Shown here piece after piece: positions 28,276 to 37,087 of a DNA stretch of 64,000 nucleotides. Each line of letters opens with the position of its first letter. Within the stretch, counting starts at the first letter, position 1. A program made the translations under genes and the position numbers. The notes under the pieces were generated by a model that saw nothing but the letters and a program-made list of their open reading frames with translations, did no database searches and had not been told where the DNA came from. This DNA is from JAHCHG01 sp041394845 (GTDB lineage: Bacteria; Acidobacteriota; Blastocatellia; Pyrinomonadales; Pyrinomonadaceae): the NCBI GenBank assembly GCA_041394845.1, contig JAWKHL010000003.1, positions 496,001 to 560,000 of the forward strand, written 5' to 3'.

Positions 28276-28623
28276 CTAAACCAGAATCTTGATCCAGCCG
28301 TCCTCGATGACGACCTCGTAAGATTCGATTGAACAGCTTTTTTTGGTGAAGCATTCGCCGTTTCTCACATCGAAGCGCCAGCCGTGCAGATCGCATTCGA
28401 CGATGTTGCCGTAAAGGCGCGAGTCGGCCAGCGGATAGCCCTTGTGCGGACAGAAATTTTCGATCGCGTGAAAATCTCCGCCGACGTTAAACAGTGCCAG
28501 TTCGGTGCCGTCCTTGAGTTGAACGGTCGCCCCGCGTCCGGGCGGAACGGCCTCGGCTTTTCCGACCGTTACCTTTTTTCCCCGGCGTTTCGGTTTGCGT
28601 TTGTTTTCAAAAACTCTTCCCAT
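28276..28623 (-). CDS. Rieske-type [2Fe-2S] ferredoxin
   Basis: A 115-residue stand-alone Rieske protein. Cluster motifs are CPHKGYPLADS (C-x-H) and CDLHGWRFDV (C-x2-H), spaced 17 residues apart, as in the ferredoxin components of NirD/biphenyl-type systems. The start is placed at ATG 28623 (MGRVFENKRKPKRRGKK). The frame is open for 24 more codons upstream, but those only translate an intergenic heptad repeat. The basic N-terminus is unusual. No oxygenase partner lies nearby. Confidence 0.88.
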   Translation of the reverse strand: MGRVFENKRKPKRRGKKVTVGKAEAVPPGRGATVQLKDGTELALFNVGGDFHAIENFCPHKGYPLADSRLYGNIVECDLHGWRFDVRNGECFTKKSCSIESYEVVIEDGWIKILV

Positions 28624-28796
28624 TTCTTTGAATTTAGAACTTTGAACATCAAATCTCAAATCCGACGGACGATCCAAAATTGAAAAAGATACCAAAAAAC
28701 GGAAAACAAAAAAACTTCAATCGACAAATAACCATCAACTATTAACAATTTCATCTCAAAAAAGTTATAATAAACGGCAAAACGAAATTTAAAAAT

Positions 28797-29270
28797 ATGA
28801 GTGAACCGAACGTAATGGCCAATTCTAGACGCAAATGCCGCGAGATAATGACGAAAAACGTTCAGACGGCCAACCGCACCGCTTCTTTGATGGAGGTCGC
28901 CCGGATCTTAAAGGAAGTCGATGTGGGAATTTTGCCGATCGTCGAAGAAGAAACGAATAAACTGATCGGTCTGGTGACCGATCGCGACATCGTCGTTCGG
29001 GCGGTCGCCGAGGGCAAACCGGCCGAAACGCCCGTCGGTGAGATCATGACGACGGAAACCTTCACGGCCGGACCCGATGATTTCGCCTTCGAAGCCATCC
29101 GAACGATGGGCCAGCGTCAGGTCCGTCGCGTCCCGATCGTCGATGACGAGGGCGTTTTGCAGGGGATAGTATCGATGGCCGACATCGCGCTGGAGATGGA
29201 AGACCAACGCGAGATCGCCGAAACTCTGGAAGATATTTCAAGCGGAGCCGCCTTTTGGAATAAATCGTAA
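28797..29270 (+). CDS. Tandem CBS-domain protein
   Basis: A 157-residue protein consisting of two CBS motifs (CREIMTKNVQTANRTASLMEVARILKEVDVGILPIVEEETNKLIGLVTDRDIVVRAV, then VGEIMTTETFTAGPDDFAFEAIRTMGQRQVRRVPIVDDEGVLQGIVSMADIALEM). Such stand-alone pairs bind adenine nucleotides as energy sensors and act by protein contact. It lies just upstream of hsp20 and lon, suggesting a stress-related group. Confidence 0.92.
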   Translation: MSEPNVMANSRRKCREIMTKNVQTANRTASLMEVARILKEVDVGILPIVEEETNKLIGLVTDRDIVVRAVAEGKPAETPVGEIMTTETFTAGPDDFAFEAIRTMGQRQVRRVPIVDDEGVLQGIVSMADIALEMEDQREIAETLEDISSGAAFWNKS

Positions 29271-29324
29271 GCGGTGAGCAGTGAGAAAGAAAGGACAGCG
29301 GAACGGGTATAACGATGCACAATA

Positions 29325-29362
29325 CAAATCCGAAATCCGAAATCTAAGATCCAAAATCGAAT
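29325..29362. repeat. Heptad array (AATCCGA type) before hsp20
   Basis: Five units AATCCGA, AATCCGA, AATCTAA, GATCCAA, AATCG directly abut the hsp20 ATG. A short GTGAGCA-type remnant lies at 29268-29287. Confidence 0.75.
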
Positions 29363-29363
29363 T

Positions 29364-29723
29364 ATGGCAAAATCAATCAATCGTTATTTTCAATTTCTGG
29401 CTTCGTCCAAGGACGCCAAGCCTTCGGGACGGCTATGGTATCCCTCAGCCGATGTTTATCAAACGCCGGACGGCTGGCTGGTCAAGGTCGAGCTCGCCGG
29501 GGTCTCGGCCGAAGACATAGAAATTGATATTCAGGGAAATGTGCTTTATATCGCGGGTTGCCGCAAGGATCGGACCTGCGCCGCCGGAATATCTTATCAG
29601 CAGATGGAGATCACTTACAGCCATTTTGAAAAAACTCTGACGTTTCCCGCATCCATTGAGGGCGCCAAACTCGAACATAATTATCAGGACGGGCTTTTGC
29701 TGATTCATCTGAAAAAAGAATAG
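29364..29723 (+). CDS. Small heat-shock protein (Hsp20 / alpha-crystallin)
   Basis: A 119-residue chaperone. The alpha-crystallin domain runs from about 24 to 119 (PSADVYQTPDGWLVKVELAGVSAEDIEIDIQGNVLYIAGCRKD ... FEKTLTFPASIEGAKLEHNYQDGLLLIHLKK). The usual C-terminal I-x-I oligomerisation tail is missing, since the protein ends right after the last beta strand. Located upstream of lon, so it plausibly serves in the same proteostasis response. The leader consists of heptad repeats. Confidence 0.9.
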   Translation: MAKSINRYFQFLASSKDAKPSGRLWYPSADVYQTPDGWLVKVELAGVSAEDIEIDIQGNVLYIAGCRKDRTCAAGISYQQMEITYSHFEKTLTFPASIEGAKLEHNYQDGLLLIHLKKE

Positions 29724-29724
29724 A

Positions 29725-29826
29725 AAAAGTGAAAAAGTTTAAAGGTGAAAATGCACCTGCGCCGGTTACTACCAAAACTTTTAGACATTTTCACCTTTTC
29801 ACATTTAAACATTTTCACTTTCAAAC
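29725..29826. repeat. Inverted AAAGTGA heptad arms between hsp20 and lon
   Basis: The left arm 29725-29752 (AAAAAGTGAAAAAGTTTAAA) and the right arm 29775-29826 (TTTCACCTTTTCACATTTAA) are reverse complements separated by about 25 bp; no T-run terminator is seen. Confidence 0.7.
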
Positions 29827-29834
29827 ACTAATTT

Positions 29835-32303
29835 ATGGCTGAAACAACCGAAAACAAACAAAGCAAAGAAAAAGAAGAAAAACCGAAATTGCCCGAACAA
29901 CTCGAGATCGCCGTTTTGCCCCTGCAAAATACGACTCTCTTTCCCGAAACGGTCGTTCCTCTGGCCGTCGGACGCGAGCGTTCGGTCAGGGCGGTCGAAT
30001 TCTCGCTCGCGACCGAAAATAAACTGATTGCCTGCATCACCACCAGAACGCCGGACGCTTCGGGCGACGCGGCCAAACCGGCGGATCTTTACGAAATCGG
30101 CACGATCGTCAACATCAAGCGGATGATGCGCAACGAGGACGTGCTGCAGTTGATCGTTCAGGGCATCGACCGCGTTCGGGTGGTCGAATGGTTGGATGAG
30201 CAACCGTTTTTGAAAGCCAAGGTCGAGGTTTTGCCCGAACTCGGGATCGAAGACAACACCGAAGTCGAGGCCTTAAAACGCAATATTCAGAGTTTGGTTC
30301 AACAGGCGCTGGCGATGCTGCCGCAGGTTCCGCCCGAGGTCCGGATGGCGGTTATGTCGCAGAACAATCCGGTTCAGCTTTCTTATTTTCTGGCTTCCGT
30401 TCTGGATCTGGGGGGCGACACCGAACAGAAAATGCTTGAGGCCGGTTCGGTCGACGACCTTCTGGCTCTGGCTCACGCGGCGCTGGCCAAAGAAGTCGAC
30501 ATCATGCAGATCCGCTCGAAGATCGCCAGTGAGGCGCAGGGCGAGATGGACAAAGCCCAGCGCGATTACGTTCTGCGCCAGCAGATGAAAGCCATCAGAA
30601 AAGAGCTGGGCGAAGACGATTCGGGCGAGAAGGCCGAGGCCGAACAACTTCGTGAAAGACTGGAAACGGCCGATCTGCCGGACGACGTTCGCAAAGAGGC
30701 CGAACGCGAACTGAAAAGGATGGAGCAACTGCCGCAGACCGCTCCGGATTTTCACGTTATCCGCACCTATCTGGAATATGTGCTGGAACTTCCCTGGAAG
30801 AAATCGAGCGAGGAAAAGCTCGATCTGAACGAAGCGCAAAAGATACTCGACGAAGATCACTACGGTCTGGAAGACGTCAAAAAACGGATCCTCGAATCGC
30901 TCGCCGTCGTCAAGCTGCGCCCCGATTCGAAAAGCCCGATCATGCTTTTCGTCGGCCCTCCGGGGGTCGGTAAAACCTCTCTCGGACGCTCGATCGCCCG
31001 CGCTTTAGGGCGCGAGTTCGAAAGAATGAGCCTCGGCGGAATGCGCGACGAGGCCGAACTGCGCGGACATCGCCGGACCTACATCGGCGCGATGCCGGGC
31101 CGCATCATTCAATCTCTGCGCCGCGTCGGCGTCAATAATCCGGTGATGATGCTCGACGAGATCGACAAACTCGGCAACGATTACCGGGGCGATCCGGCTT
31201 CGGCTCTGCTGGAGATCCTCGACCCTCAGCAGAATCACACATTCCGCGATCATTATCTGGATCTGCCTTTCGATCTGTCGAAGATCTTCTTTATCGCCAC
31301 GGCCAATCAGCTTCAGCCGATCCCGGCTCCATTGCGCGACCGGATGGAGATCATCTCGATCGCCGGTTATTCGGATCAGGAAAAACTCCACATCGCCAGA
31401 GATTATCTGGTTCCGCGCCAGATCAAGGAAAACGGTCTTAGAGAAGACCAGCTTGAGATCACCGACGACACGATCAATCTTTTGACCGCGCGCTACACCC
31501 GCGAGGCCGGAGTCCGGCAACTGGAAAGAACGATCGGCAATCTGGCCCGCAAAGTGGCGCTCAAGGTCGCTCAGGGCAACACCGAAAAAGTCACCATCAC
31601 GGCCGAAGATGTCCGCGAATATCTGGGCGCGCCGCGGTTTTATCCGGAAAAGGCGCGCGACGACATGCCGGCCGGAGTGGCGACGGGCATGGCCTGGACG
31701 GAGATGGGCGGCGAGGTTCTCTTCATCGAAGCGACGATGCTGCCGGGCGGGGCGGGTCTGACTCTGACCGGACAACTCGGCGAGGTCATGAAAGAATCGG
31801 CTCAGGCGGCTCGTTCCTATCTCTGGTCGCACGCCGAAGAACTGGGCATCGATCCCAAGACTATCAAGGAAAACGGCGTTCACCTGCACGTTCCGGCCGG
31901 GGCGATTCCGAAAGACGGGCCTTCGGCGGGCGTGACGATGGCGACGGCGCTGGCCTCGCTCTACACGGGCCGAAAAGTGCGTTCCGATACCGCCATGACC
32001 GGCGAAATCACGCTTTCCGGTCTGGTCTTTCCGGTCGGCGGGATCAAGGAAAAAGTCCTGTCGGCGCACCGCGCGGGAATCCGCCGGATCATCTTACCGC
32101 AAAAGAACGAGGCCATCGTTGACGACATCCCGGAAGACGTTCGCAACGAATTGGAGATCATTCTGGCAAACCGGATCGACGATGTCCTAGACGCCGCTCT
32201 GGAAAAAGAACAGTCGGTTCCGAAGGGCGAAAACTACACGATCCAGAACGTCAATTCGCGCTCCGACAATCAGAGCGAGGCGCTGATCGCCAAAGAAAAA
32301 TAG
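29835..32303 (+). CDS. lon: ATP-dependent protease Lon
   Basis: An 822-residue LonA. It has an N-terminal substrate domain (LEIAVLPLQNTTLFPETVVPLAVGRERS), a coiled coil near 235-290, AAA+ Walker A GPPGVGKTSLG (about 374-384) and Walker B VMMLDEIDKLG, sensor and arginine motifs, and a protease domain with Ser-Lys dyad (KDGPSAGVTMATALAS, Ser near 698, and Lys in GGIKEKVLSAHRAG). It degrades misfolded and regulatory proteins. A strong terminator follows. Confidence 0.97.
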   Translation: MAETTENKQSKEKEEKPKLPEQLEIAVLPLQNTTLFPETVVPLAVGRERSVRAVEFSLATENKLIACITTRTPDASGDAAKPADLYEIGTIVNIKRMMRNEDVLQLIVQGIDRVRVVEWLDEQPFLKAKVEVLPELGIEDNTEVEALKRNIQSLVQQALAMLPQVPPEVRMAVMSQNNPVQLSYFLASVLDLGGDTEQKMLEAGSVDDLLALAHAALAKEVDIMQIRSKIASEAQGEMDKAQRDYVLRQQMKAIRKELGEDDSGEKAEAEQLRERLETADLPDDVRKEAERELKRMEQLPQTAPDFHVIRTYLEYVLELPWKKSSEEKLDLNEAQKILDEDHYGLEDVKKRILESLAVVKLRPDSKSPIMLFVGPPGVGKTSLGRSIARALGREFERMSLGGMRDEAELRGHRRTYIGAMPGRIIQSLRRVGVNNPVMMLDEIDKLGNDYRGDPASALLEILDPQQNHTFRDHYLDLPFDLSKIFFIATANQLQPIPAPLRDRMEIISIAGYSDQEKLHIARDYLVPRQIKENGLREDQLEITDDTINLLTARYTREAGVRQLERTIGNLARKVALKVAQGNTEKVTITAEDVREYLGAPRFYPEKARDDMPAGVATGMAWTEMGGEVLFIEATMLPGGAGLTLTGQLGEVMKESAQAARSYLWSHAEELGIDPKTIKENGVHLHVPAGAIPKDGPSAGVTMATALASLYTGRKVRSDTAMTGEITLSGLVFPVGGIKEKVLSAHRAGIRRIILPQKNEAIVDDIPEDVRNELEIILANRIDDVLDAALEKEQSVPKGENYTIQNVNSRSDNQSEALIAKEK

Positions 32304-32304
32304 C

Positions 32305-32344
32305 AATCGGAGCGCAAACGTCGAATTTGCGCTCCGATTTTTTT
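32305..32344 (+). terminator. Rho-independent terminator after lon
   Basis: A 14-bp perfect stem, 32305-32318 with 32326-32339 (AATCGGAGCGCAAA arm), loop CGTCGAA, T-run to 32344. Confidence 0.93.
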
Positions 32345-32419
32345 CCATCCCCAATTAAAGATTCTCCCCGAAAACAGGTCAGATCGAATTCTGACTATAA
32401 ACCGAAATCCCGTCTTTCG

Positions 32420-34675
32420 ATGATGATGAAAAAAACTCTTTTCTATGTGAGTTTAGTTTTTTTCCTGCTGCTTATGGCTCCCCGCTCTTTTTCCCAAAAA
32501 GCCGGAAATGAGAACGAAGTCGAAAAGATCGACAGGCTGATGCATTTATGCAAGCTGTGGGGACACGTCAAATATTTTCATCCTTTTCTCGCTTATCGAA
32601 AAGAGATCGATTGGGACAAGGCCCTGGTCGAAACAATTCCGAGGGTAATGGAGGCGGAAAATGAGGGTCAATATTTGCGGGCTTTGCAGAGTATGCTCGA
32701 ACGACTCGACGATCCCCTGACGAAAATCGCTGATCGATCTTCTTCAAATAATGAGAGCGCCGAAAATAAATCTTTGGATTTTCAATTGACCGAGGACAAA
32801 ATTCTGATCATCACGATCGGCGATTATTTTGCTCTGACCGGCTCCGAAAGCGGGGAAAAACTCAGGGAAATCAATAAAAGGCTCCCGGATGCCCGAGCCA
32901 TAGTTTTCGATCTGCGTTCAGATGTCCCCGTCGGCGATTACGGAAACGCCATTTTTAACATTTATTTCGAACCGATCGAACGAACGATCAGCGCCGAAAC
33001 CCTTTCGACCGCAGGACAGCGCCGACGCGTCTATTACGGCTACGAAAATTTCTCGGCATCCGCTTCCGGTCAATATAAGACCGGATTTTTGACCGAAACC
33101 GGCGGTCGCCTGATTCCGCTGAAAAATGCCCGGAACATCCCGAGCATCTTCGTTTTAAATCAGAATGCCGGTTTGTTGAAATCGCTCCCGGCTTTGCAAA
33201 CTGCGGGGAAAGCCCTGTTGGTATTTGAAGATAAAAGCGTTTCCGCCGCTCAAACCTATTCCCTGCCGGTAAGCGATGACAAGCTGACGGTTGCCCGGAT
33301 CCGCGTCAGCGAACCGATCTTTGCCGACGGAACCGACGCGGATCTTTGGCCCGATCTGATCGCGGAGGAAAACCCGTTGGAAAGCGCTTTGCAACTGGCC
33401 CGCAATTTCAAGCCTTCATCGGTTAAACACAAAAAACTGCCCGCTACGACCGAGTCTTCCCGAGAGAATTCTTATCCGGAAATGAAATATCCTTCCGTCG
33501 AATACCGCCTTTTGGCCGCATTTCGATTCTGGAACGTGATTCGGCATTTTTACCCTTACAAAGACCTTTTCGATGAAGACTGGGAAGAGGTTTTGCGGGA
33601 ATTTATTCCGAAATTTGAGCGGGCGAAAGACGAACTGGAATACACCTTGACGGTCGCCGAAATGGTCGCCCGGATCGAAGACTCTCACGCCTATATCAAC
33701 AGTCCCGTTTACAACCGTTACGCCGGAACCGGTTATCCGCCGATCCGCGTTCGACTGATTGAGGACAAGCCGGTGGTAACCGCTCTTACCGATGAAAAGG
33801 CGGCCCGAGCGACCGGAATCGAGGTCGGCGATCTGATCGAAAAAATCGACGGCGAAGATGCGTTCGCTCGTCTGGCCCGATACTCCCGGTATATTTCGGC
33901 CTCCACAGCGCAAAGCAAGATGGATAAAGCCACTTTTTCGTTTATGAACGGCCCACCCGATTCAATTCTCTCGCTCACACTTCGGGGACGAGATAATCGC
34001 GAAAAACAGGTCGAGTTGACCAGAAAATACGAGGATTACACAACCCTCTATCACCGCGAAAGAACGGGGGAAATCGTTAAAATTCTTCCCGGCAACATCG
34101 GATATGCCGATCTCGATCGCCTGACGCTCGATATGTTGGATGAGATGTTCGAGAAGCTCAAAGATACGAAGGCCATCATCTTCGATATGCGCGGTTATCC
34201 CAACGGAGTCGCCTGGGCGATCGCCTCACGATTAACCGAAAAAGAGCCGAACGCCGCGCTTTTTGAAACGCCGCTCGTCGGACATAACTTGCCCGAAGAT
34301 AGCGGTTTCGCCGGATTTTTCCAAAAGATTCAGCCGACTCCGCCCGGAAAATGGATCTACCGGGGAAAGACCATAATGCTGATTGACGAAAGGGCGGCCA
34401 GTCAGGCCGAACATACCGGAATGCTTTTGCGGGCCGCCAACGGGACGAAATTCGTCGGCTCCCGGACGACCGGAGTAAACGGAGAGATCACGACCCTGAC
34501 GCTGCCCGGAGCCATCACCGTCGGTTTTACGGGCCAGGCGGTGAAATTTCCCGACGGCGCCCAACTGCAGAAGATCGGACTTGTTCCCGACGTCGAAGTT
34601 CAACCAACGATCAAAGGGATCAGGGAAAACCGCGATGAGATTTTGGAAAAAGCGGTTCAGTTCGTCAACCAATAA
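32420..34675 (+). CDS. Exported S41 (C-terminal processing) family peptidase
   Basis: The start is taken at ATG 32420 in a cluster of three ATGs, giving the signal peptide MMMKKTLFYVSLVFFLLLMAPRSFSQ; the upstream in-frame ATG lies in the lon terminator. The 751-residue product has an N-terminal helical region, a possible degenerate S41-like half (about 150-330), a PDZ segment (IRVRLIEDKPVVTALTDEKAARATGIEVGDLIEKIDGE) and a C-terminal S41 core (IGYADLDRLTLD, AIIFDMRGYPNG, DERAASQAEHTGMLL with catalytic Ser, GSRTTGVNGE). It probably cleaves unfolded or C-terminal peptides in the periplasm. Confidence 0.9.
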   Translation: MMMKKTLFYVSLVFFLLLMAPRSFSQKAGNENEVEKIDRLMHLCKLWGHVKYFHPFLAYRKEIDWDKALVETIPRVMEAENEGQYLRALQSMLERLDDPLTKIADRSSSNNESAENKSLDFQLTEDKILIITIGDYFALTGSESGEKLREINKRLPDARAIVFDLRSDVPVGDYGNAIFNIYFEPIERTISAETLSTAGQRRRVYYGYENFSASASGQYKTGFLTETGGRLIPLKNARNIPSIFVLNQNAGLLKSLPALQTAGKALLVFEDKSVSAAQTYSLPVSDDKLTVARIRVSEPIFADGTDADLWPDLIAEENPLESALQLARNFKPSSVKHKKLPATTESSRENSYPEMKYPSVEYRLLAAFRFWNVIRHFYPYKDLFDEDWEEVLREFIPKFERAKDELEYTLTVAEMVARIEDSHAYINSPVYNRYAGTGYPPIRVRLIEDKPVVTALTDEKAARATGIEVGDLIEKIDGEDAFARLARYSRYISASTAQSKMDKATFSFMNGPPDSILSLTLRGRDNREKQVELTRKYEDYTTLYHRERTGEIVKILPGNIGYADLDRLTLDMLDEMFEKLKDTKAIIFDMRGYPNGVAWAIASRLTEKEPNAALFETPLVGHNLPEDSGFAGFFQKIQPTPPGKWIYRGKTIMLIDERAASQAEHTGMLLRAANGTKFVGSRTTGVNGEITTLTLPGAITVGFTGQAVKFPDGAQLQKIGLVPDVEVQPTIKGIRENRDEILEKAVQFVNQ

Positions 34676-34729
34676 AACGATTTCGGGTCCGGGATCGCCC
34701 TTTTCCGACTAACGCATTTGGGGCAAATC

Positions 34730-35863
34730 TCATTTATTTGTATCAGTTGCTCCGACGACGATCTTGCGACGCGCCTGAACGTCAAGCCCTTCGCGCTTTG
34801 AAGTAACGACCACCTCGCGAATCTCGCCTTCCGGCGATTCGTTAAGAGGGTCTTTGGGGGTGTAGGTAACAACGTAGCTCGAATCGATCAGTTTGGCGAT
34901 GAGATTCGGTTTGGCCTTCATTTCATCTTTGTTTTCCGGCAGAATGAACTGGCCGTTGGTGTCGCGGGCCAGATCCGACAAATATTTTTCGCCTTCGGCC
35001 AGAGCGTTCCGTCTCGCCTTTAGGTTCCTTAAAAATTCCCGGTCGGTCGAAACCGAGGCGATCCGCGGGGCTTTCAAAATATCCTTGACGCCGTTCGGCA
35101 TCGTGTTGATGACCTCCTCCGGCGCGCGGTTCGGTTTCGGTTCGCCTTTGCGCAGGGCGCTCGAATTCGGATCCAGTTCCTTTTGCTCCATCTGCGTGTA
35201 GCTGATGACGTGAACGCTGATGTCGGTCGATAAAAGCCCGCGGATCATCGCATCGCGCTGGTCTTTCTGGTCAAAGGAATCGGTGCCGTCGGTGATCAGC
35301 ACGAGATGCCGGTTTTCGAGCGGGGTCTTTCCCAGAAATTCGGTGGCCGTCTGCATCGCGCTGTAAAAGAGCGAACGCCGTCCGAAATTCATTCTCTTGT
35401 CCAGAATGTTCAAAATCTCAGCCTTGTCTTCGGTCCATTCGGCGATCACCTCGACCTTATCGTTATATTGAATAACGGCGACCGAATCTTCCGGCCGGAG
35501 AGATCTGACCAGAGTTTTGGCCGTTTCGCGGGTCAGATCGATGTTTTTTGCCCGGCGCATTTCTCCGCCAGTGTCCAACACGATGAGGACATTGGCCGGG
35601 ATTCGCCGAAGGCTGTTGGCCTGATGAATCCGGTCGTTTTCCAAAATGACCAGATCTTCCTTCTTAACATCGCCGGCAAACTGACCGTTGTAATCGAAAG
35701 CCGCGATATTCAGTTTGACCTCTTCGGTGACGACCTTTTCGACGCCGCTTTCTTCATTGATCGGTGGTGGTGTCGGTTCGGTCGTCTGCGCCCGCGACAA
35801 AAGAGCCGTTGAAAATACTGCGAGGAGAGTAAAAAGAAAAATTTGGGTTCGCCGCATATTCAT
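34730..35863 (-). CDS. Exported VWFA protein of the acidobacterial TIGR03436 type
   Basis: A 377-residue protein with signal peptide (MNMRRTQIFLFTLLAVFSTALLSRAQ). The N-terminal part (VTEEVKLNIAAFDYNGQFAGDVKKEDLVILEN) is the beta domain that precedes the VWA domain in this family. The VWA fold is seen in NVLIVLDTGGEMRR, DSVAVIQYNDKVEVI, and HLVLITDGTDSFDQ. The MIDAS motif DxSxS is altered to D-T-G-G-E, so metal binding is probably weakened. The family is massively expanded in Acidobacteriota; its role is unknown. Confidence 0.9.
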   Translation of the reverse strand: MNMRRTQIFLFTLLAVFSTALLSRAQTTEPTPPPINEESGVEKVVTEEVKLNIAAFDYNGQFAGDVKKEDLVILENDRIHQANSLRRIPANVLIVLDTGGEMRRAKNIDLTRETAKTLVRSLRPEDSVAVIQYNDKVEVIAEWTEDKAEILNILDKRMNFGRRSLFYSAMQTATEFLGKTPLENRHLVLITDGTDSFDQKDQRDAMIRGLLSTDISVHVISYTQMEQKELDPNSSALRKGEPKPNRAPEEVINTMPNGVKDILKAPRIASVSTDREFLRNLKARRNALAEGEKYLSDLARDTNGQFILPENKDEMKAKPNLIAKLIDSSYVVTYTPKDPLNESPEGEIREVVVTSKREGLDVQARRKIVVGATDTNK

Positions 35864-35888
35864 AAAAACCTCTGGAAAAAATGATTGT

Positions 35889-36012
35889 AAACAGTTAATG
35901 GTTAGTTGTTAAATGTTGATCGTTCGTTGTATCGGCCGAACTAAATCTTGTCGGTCGGAGCTTTGCGAGATGCGATGATCGGCAATTGACCATTTACTAT
36001 TTACCCTCAACG
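35889..36012. repeat. Inverted TTAATGG-type heptad arms
   Basis: The left arm 35889-35920 (ACAGTTAATGGTTAGTTG, TTAAATGTTGATCG) and right arm 35981-36008 (GGCAATTGACCATTTACTAT) are inverted around about 60 bp. Confidence 0.65.
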
Positions 36013-36014
36013 GT

Positions 36015-37085
36015 TTACAACTTCGGATGATCTTCGACGAATTTGACCAGATTCTTGACGTATTCGCCGAAATTCGGACAGGAAACCCCGTGCGGTTCGA
36101 GCAATTGCTCGGAAATGCTCGTATCGTAGCTTTGCGGAACGAAAAAATACGGCACGCCCGAATGAGGCAGTCCGGTCAAAGGCGGCGAGATCGGCAGGTT
36201 CAAAAACGTTTCAACCAGTCTCGGCGGCGGCGTCAGGACGGTTTTTTTGTTGGTGATGGCTTCGGCAATATCATCGCAGATCTCTTTCGTGGTCAAAGGG
36301 TTCGGGTCGGCCAGAGCGATGGTTTTCCCGGCCGCGTTCTCGTCTCTGGCGAGGGCGACCATTCCGTCAACCACAAAATCGACCGGAACCAGATTGAGCC
36401 GGACCCGATCGTTGCCGACGTTGACAAGACGAAAAACCTCCGGCGAGCGGAGCAAAAACTTGATGACGTAATAAATGCCGTCGTATTTGGCCGTTTCCCC
36501 CGTTCGCGAATCGCCGCAAACGACCGACGGGCGAAAGATCGTCACCGGCAGTTCTTCTTTCAGACGCTCGACCTCGACCTCGGCCAGATATTTCGTTTCC
36601 TCGTAAAAATTGCGAAAACCGGCGTCGTGTTCGAGTTCGTTTTCAAAAATCGTTCCCTTGCGTTCGCCGGCGACGTAACAGGTCGAGATGTAATTGTAAC
36701 GGCGCAGGTTGGGCATCGAGCGTACCAGTTCGTTGACGTTTTTGGTCCCTTCGACGTTGACCCGGTAGGCGATCTCTTTTTCGACGGCCAGATCGTAAAT
36801 GGCGGCCAGATGAAAAACGTCGGTCGTCTCCGCCCGGACGGCTTCGAGGTCCGCTTCCGACAAACCCAGATTCTGGCGGGTGATGTCGCCTTCGATGAGG
36901 GCGAAATTATCGAGCGGCGTGCCGGTTTTTTCGGCGATGACGGCCGCGTCTTTTAAGGCTTTTTCGATGAAGTTTTTCTGAACCAGCAGAAAGAACTGCG
37001 TTTTCGGCCCGGCCAGCCGTTCAACCAGCCGCCCGGCGATAAAACCGGGAAAACCGGTCAAAAAAATTGTTTCGTTAAAATTCAT
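36015..37085 (-). CDS. NAD(P)-dependent extended SDR, fatty-acyl-reductase-like
   Basis: A 356-residue Rossmann reductase/epimerase of the NAD_binding_4 ('male sterility') type. It has the nucleotide-binding LTGFPGFIAGRLVERL (residues 9-24), VFHLAAIYDLAVE, catalytic YEETKYLAE (YxxxK), and the substrate segment VTIFRPSVVCGDSRTGE. Members reduce acyl thioesters or oxidise/epimerise small molecules; no carrier domain is attached. The gene starts only 2 bp after the nitrilase stop, so the two form an operon. Confidence 0.88.
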   Translation of the reverse strand: MNFNETIFLTGFPGFIAGRLVERLAGPKTQFFLLVQKNFIEKALKDAAVIAEKTGTPLDNFALIEGDITRQNLGLSEADLEAVRAETTDVFHLAAIYDLAVEKEIAYRVNVEGTKNVNELVRSMPNLRRYNYISTCYVAGERKGTIFENELEHDAGFRNFYEETKYLAEVEVERLKEELPVTIFRPSVVCGDSRTGETAKYDGIYYVIKFLLRSPEVFRLVNVGNDRVRLNLVPVDFVVDGMVALARDENAAGKTIALADPNPLTTKEICDDIAEAITNKKTVLTPPPRLVETFLNLPISPPLTGLPHSGVPYFFVPQSYDTSISEQLLEPHGVSCPNFGEYVKNLVKFVEDHPKL

Positions 37086-37087
37086 AT

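Noticed and set aside
32405..32420. CCCGTCTTT resembling the -10 of the ECF-type promoters, before the S41 peptidase gene
   Set aside because: No TGTCCG lies 17 bp upstream and it is directly at the start codon.
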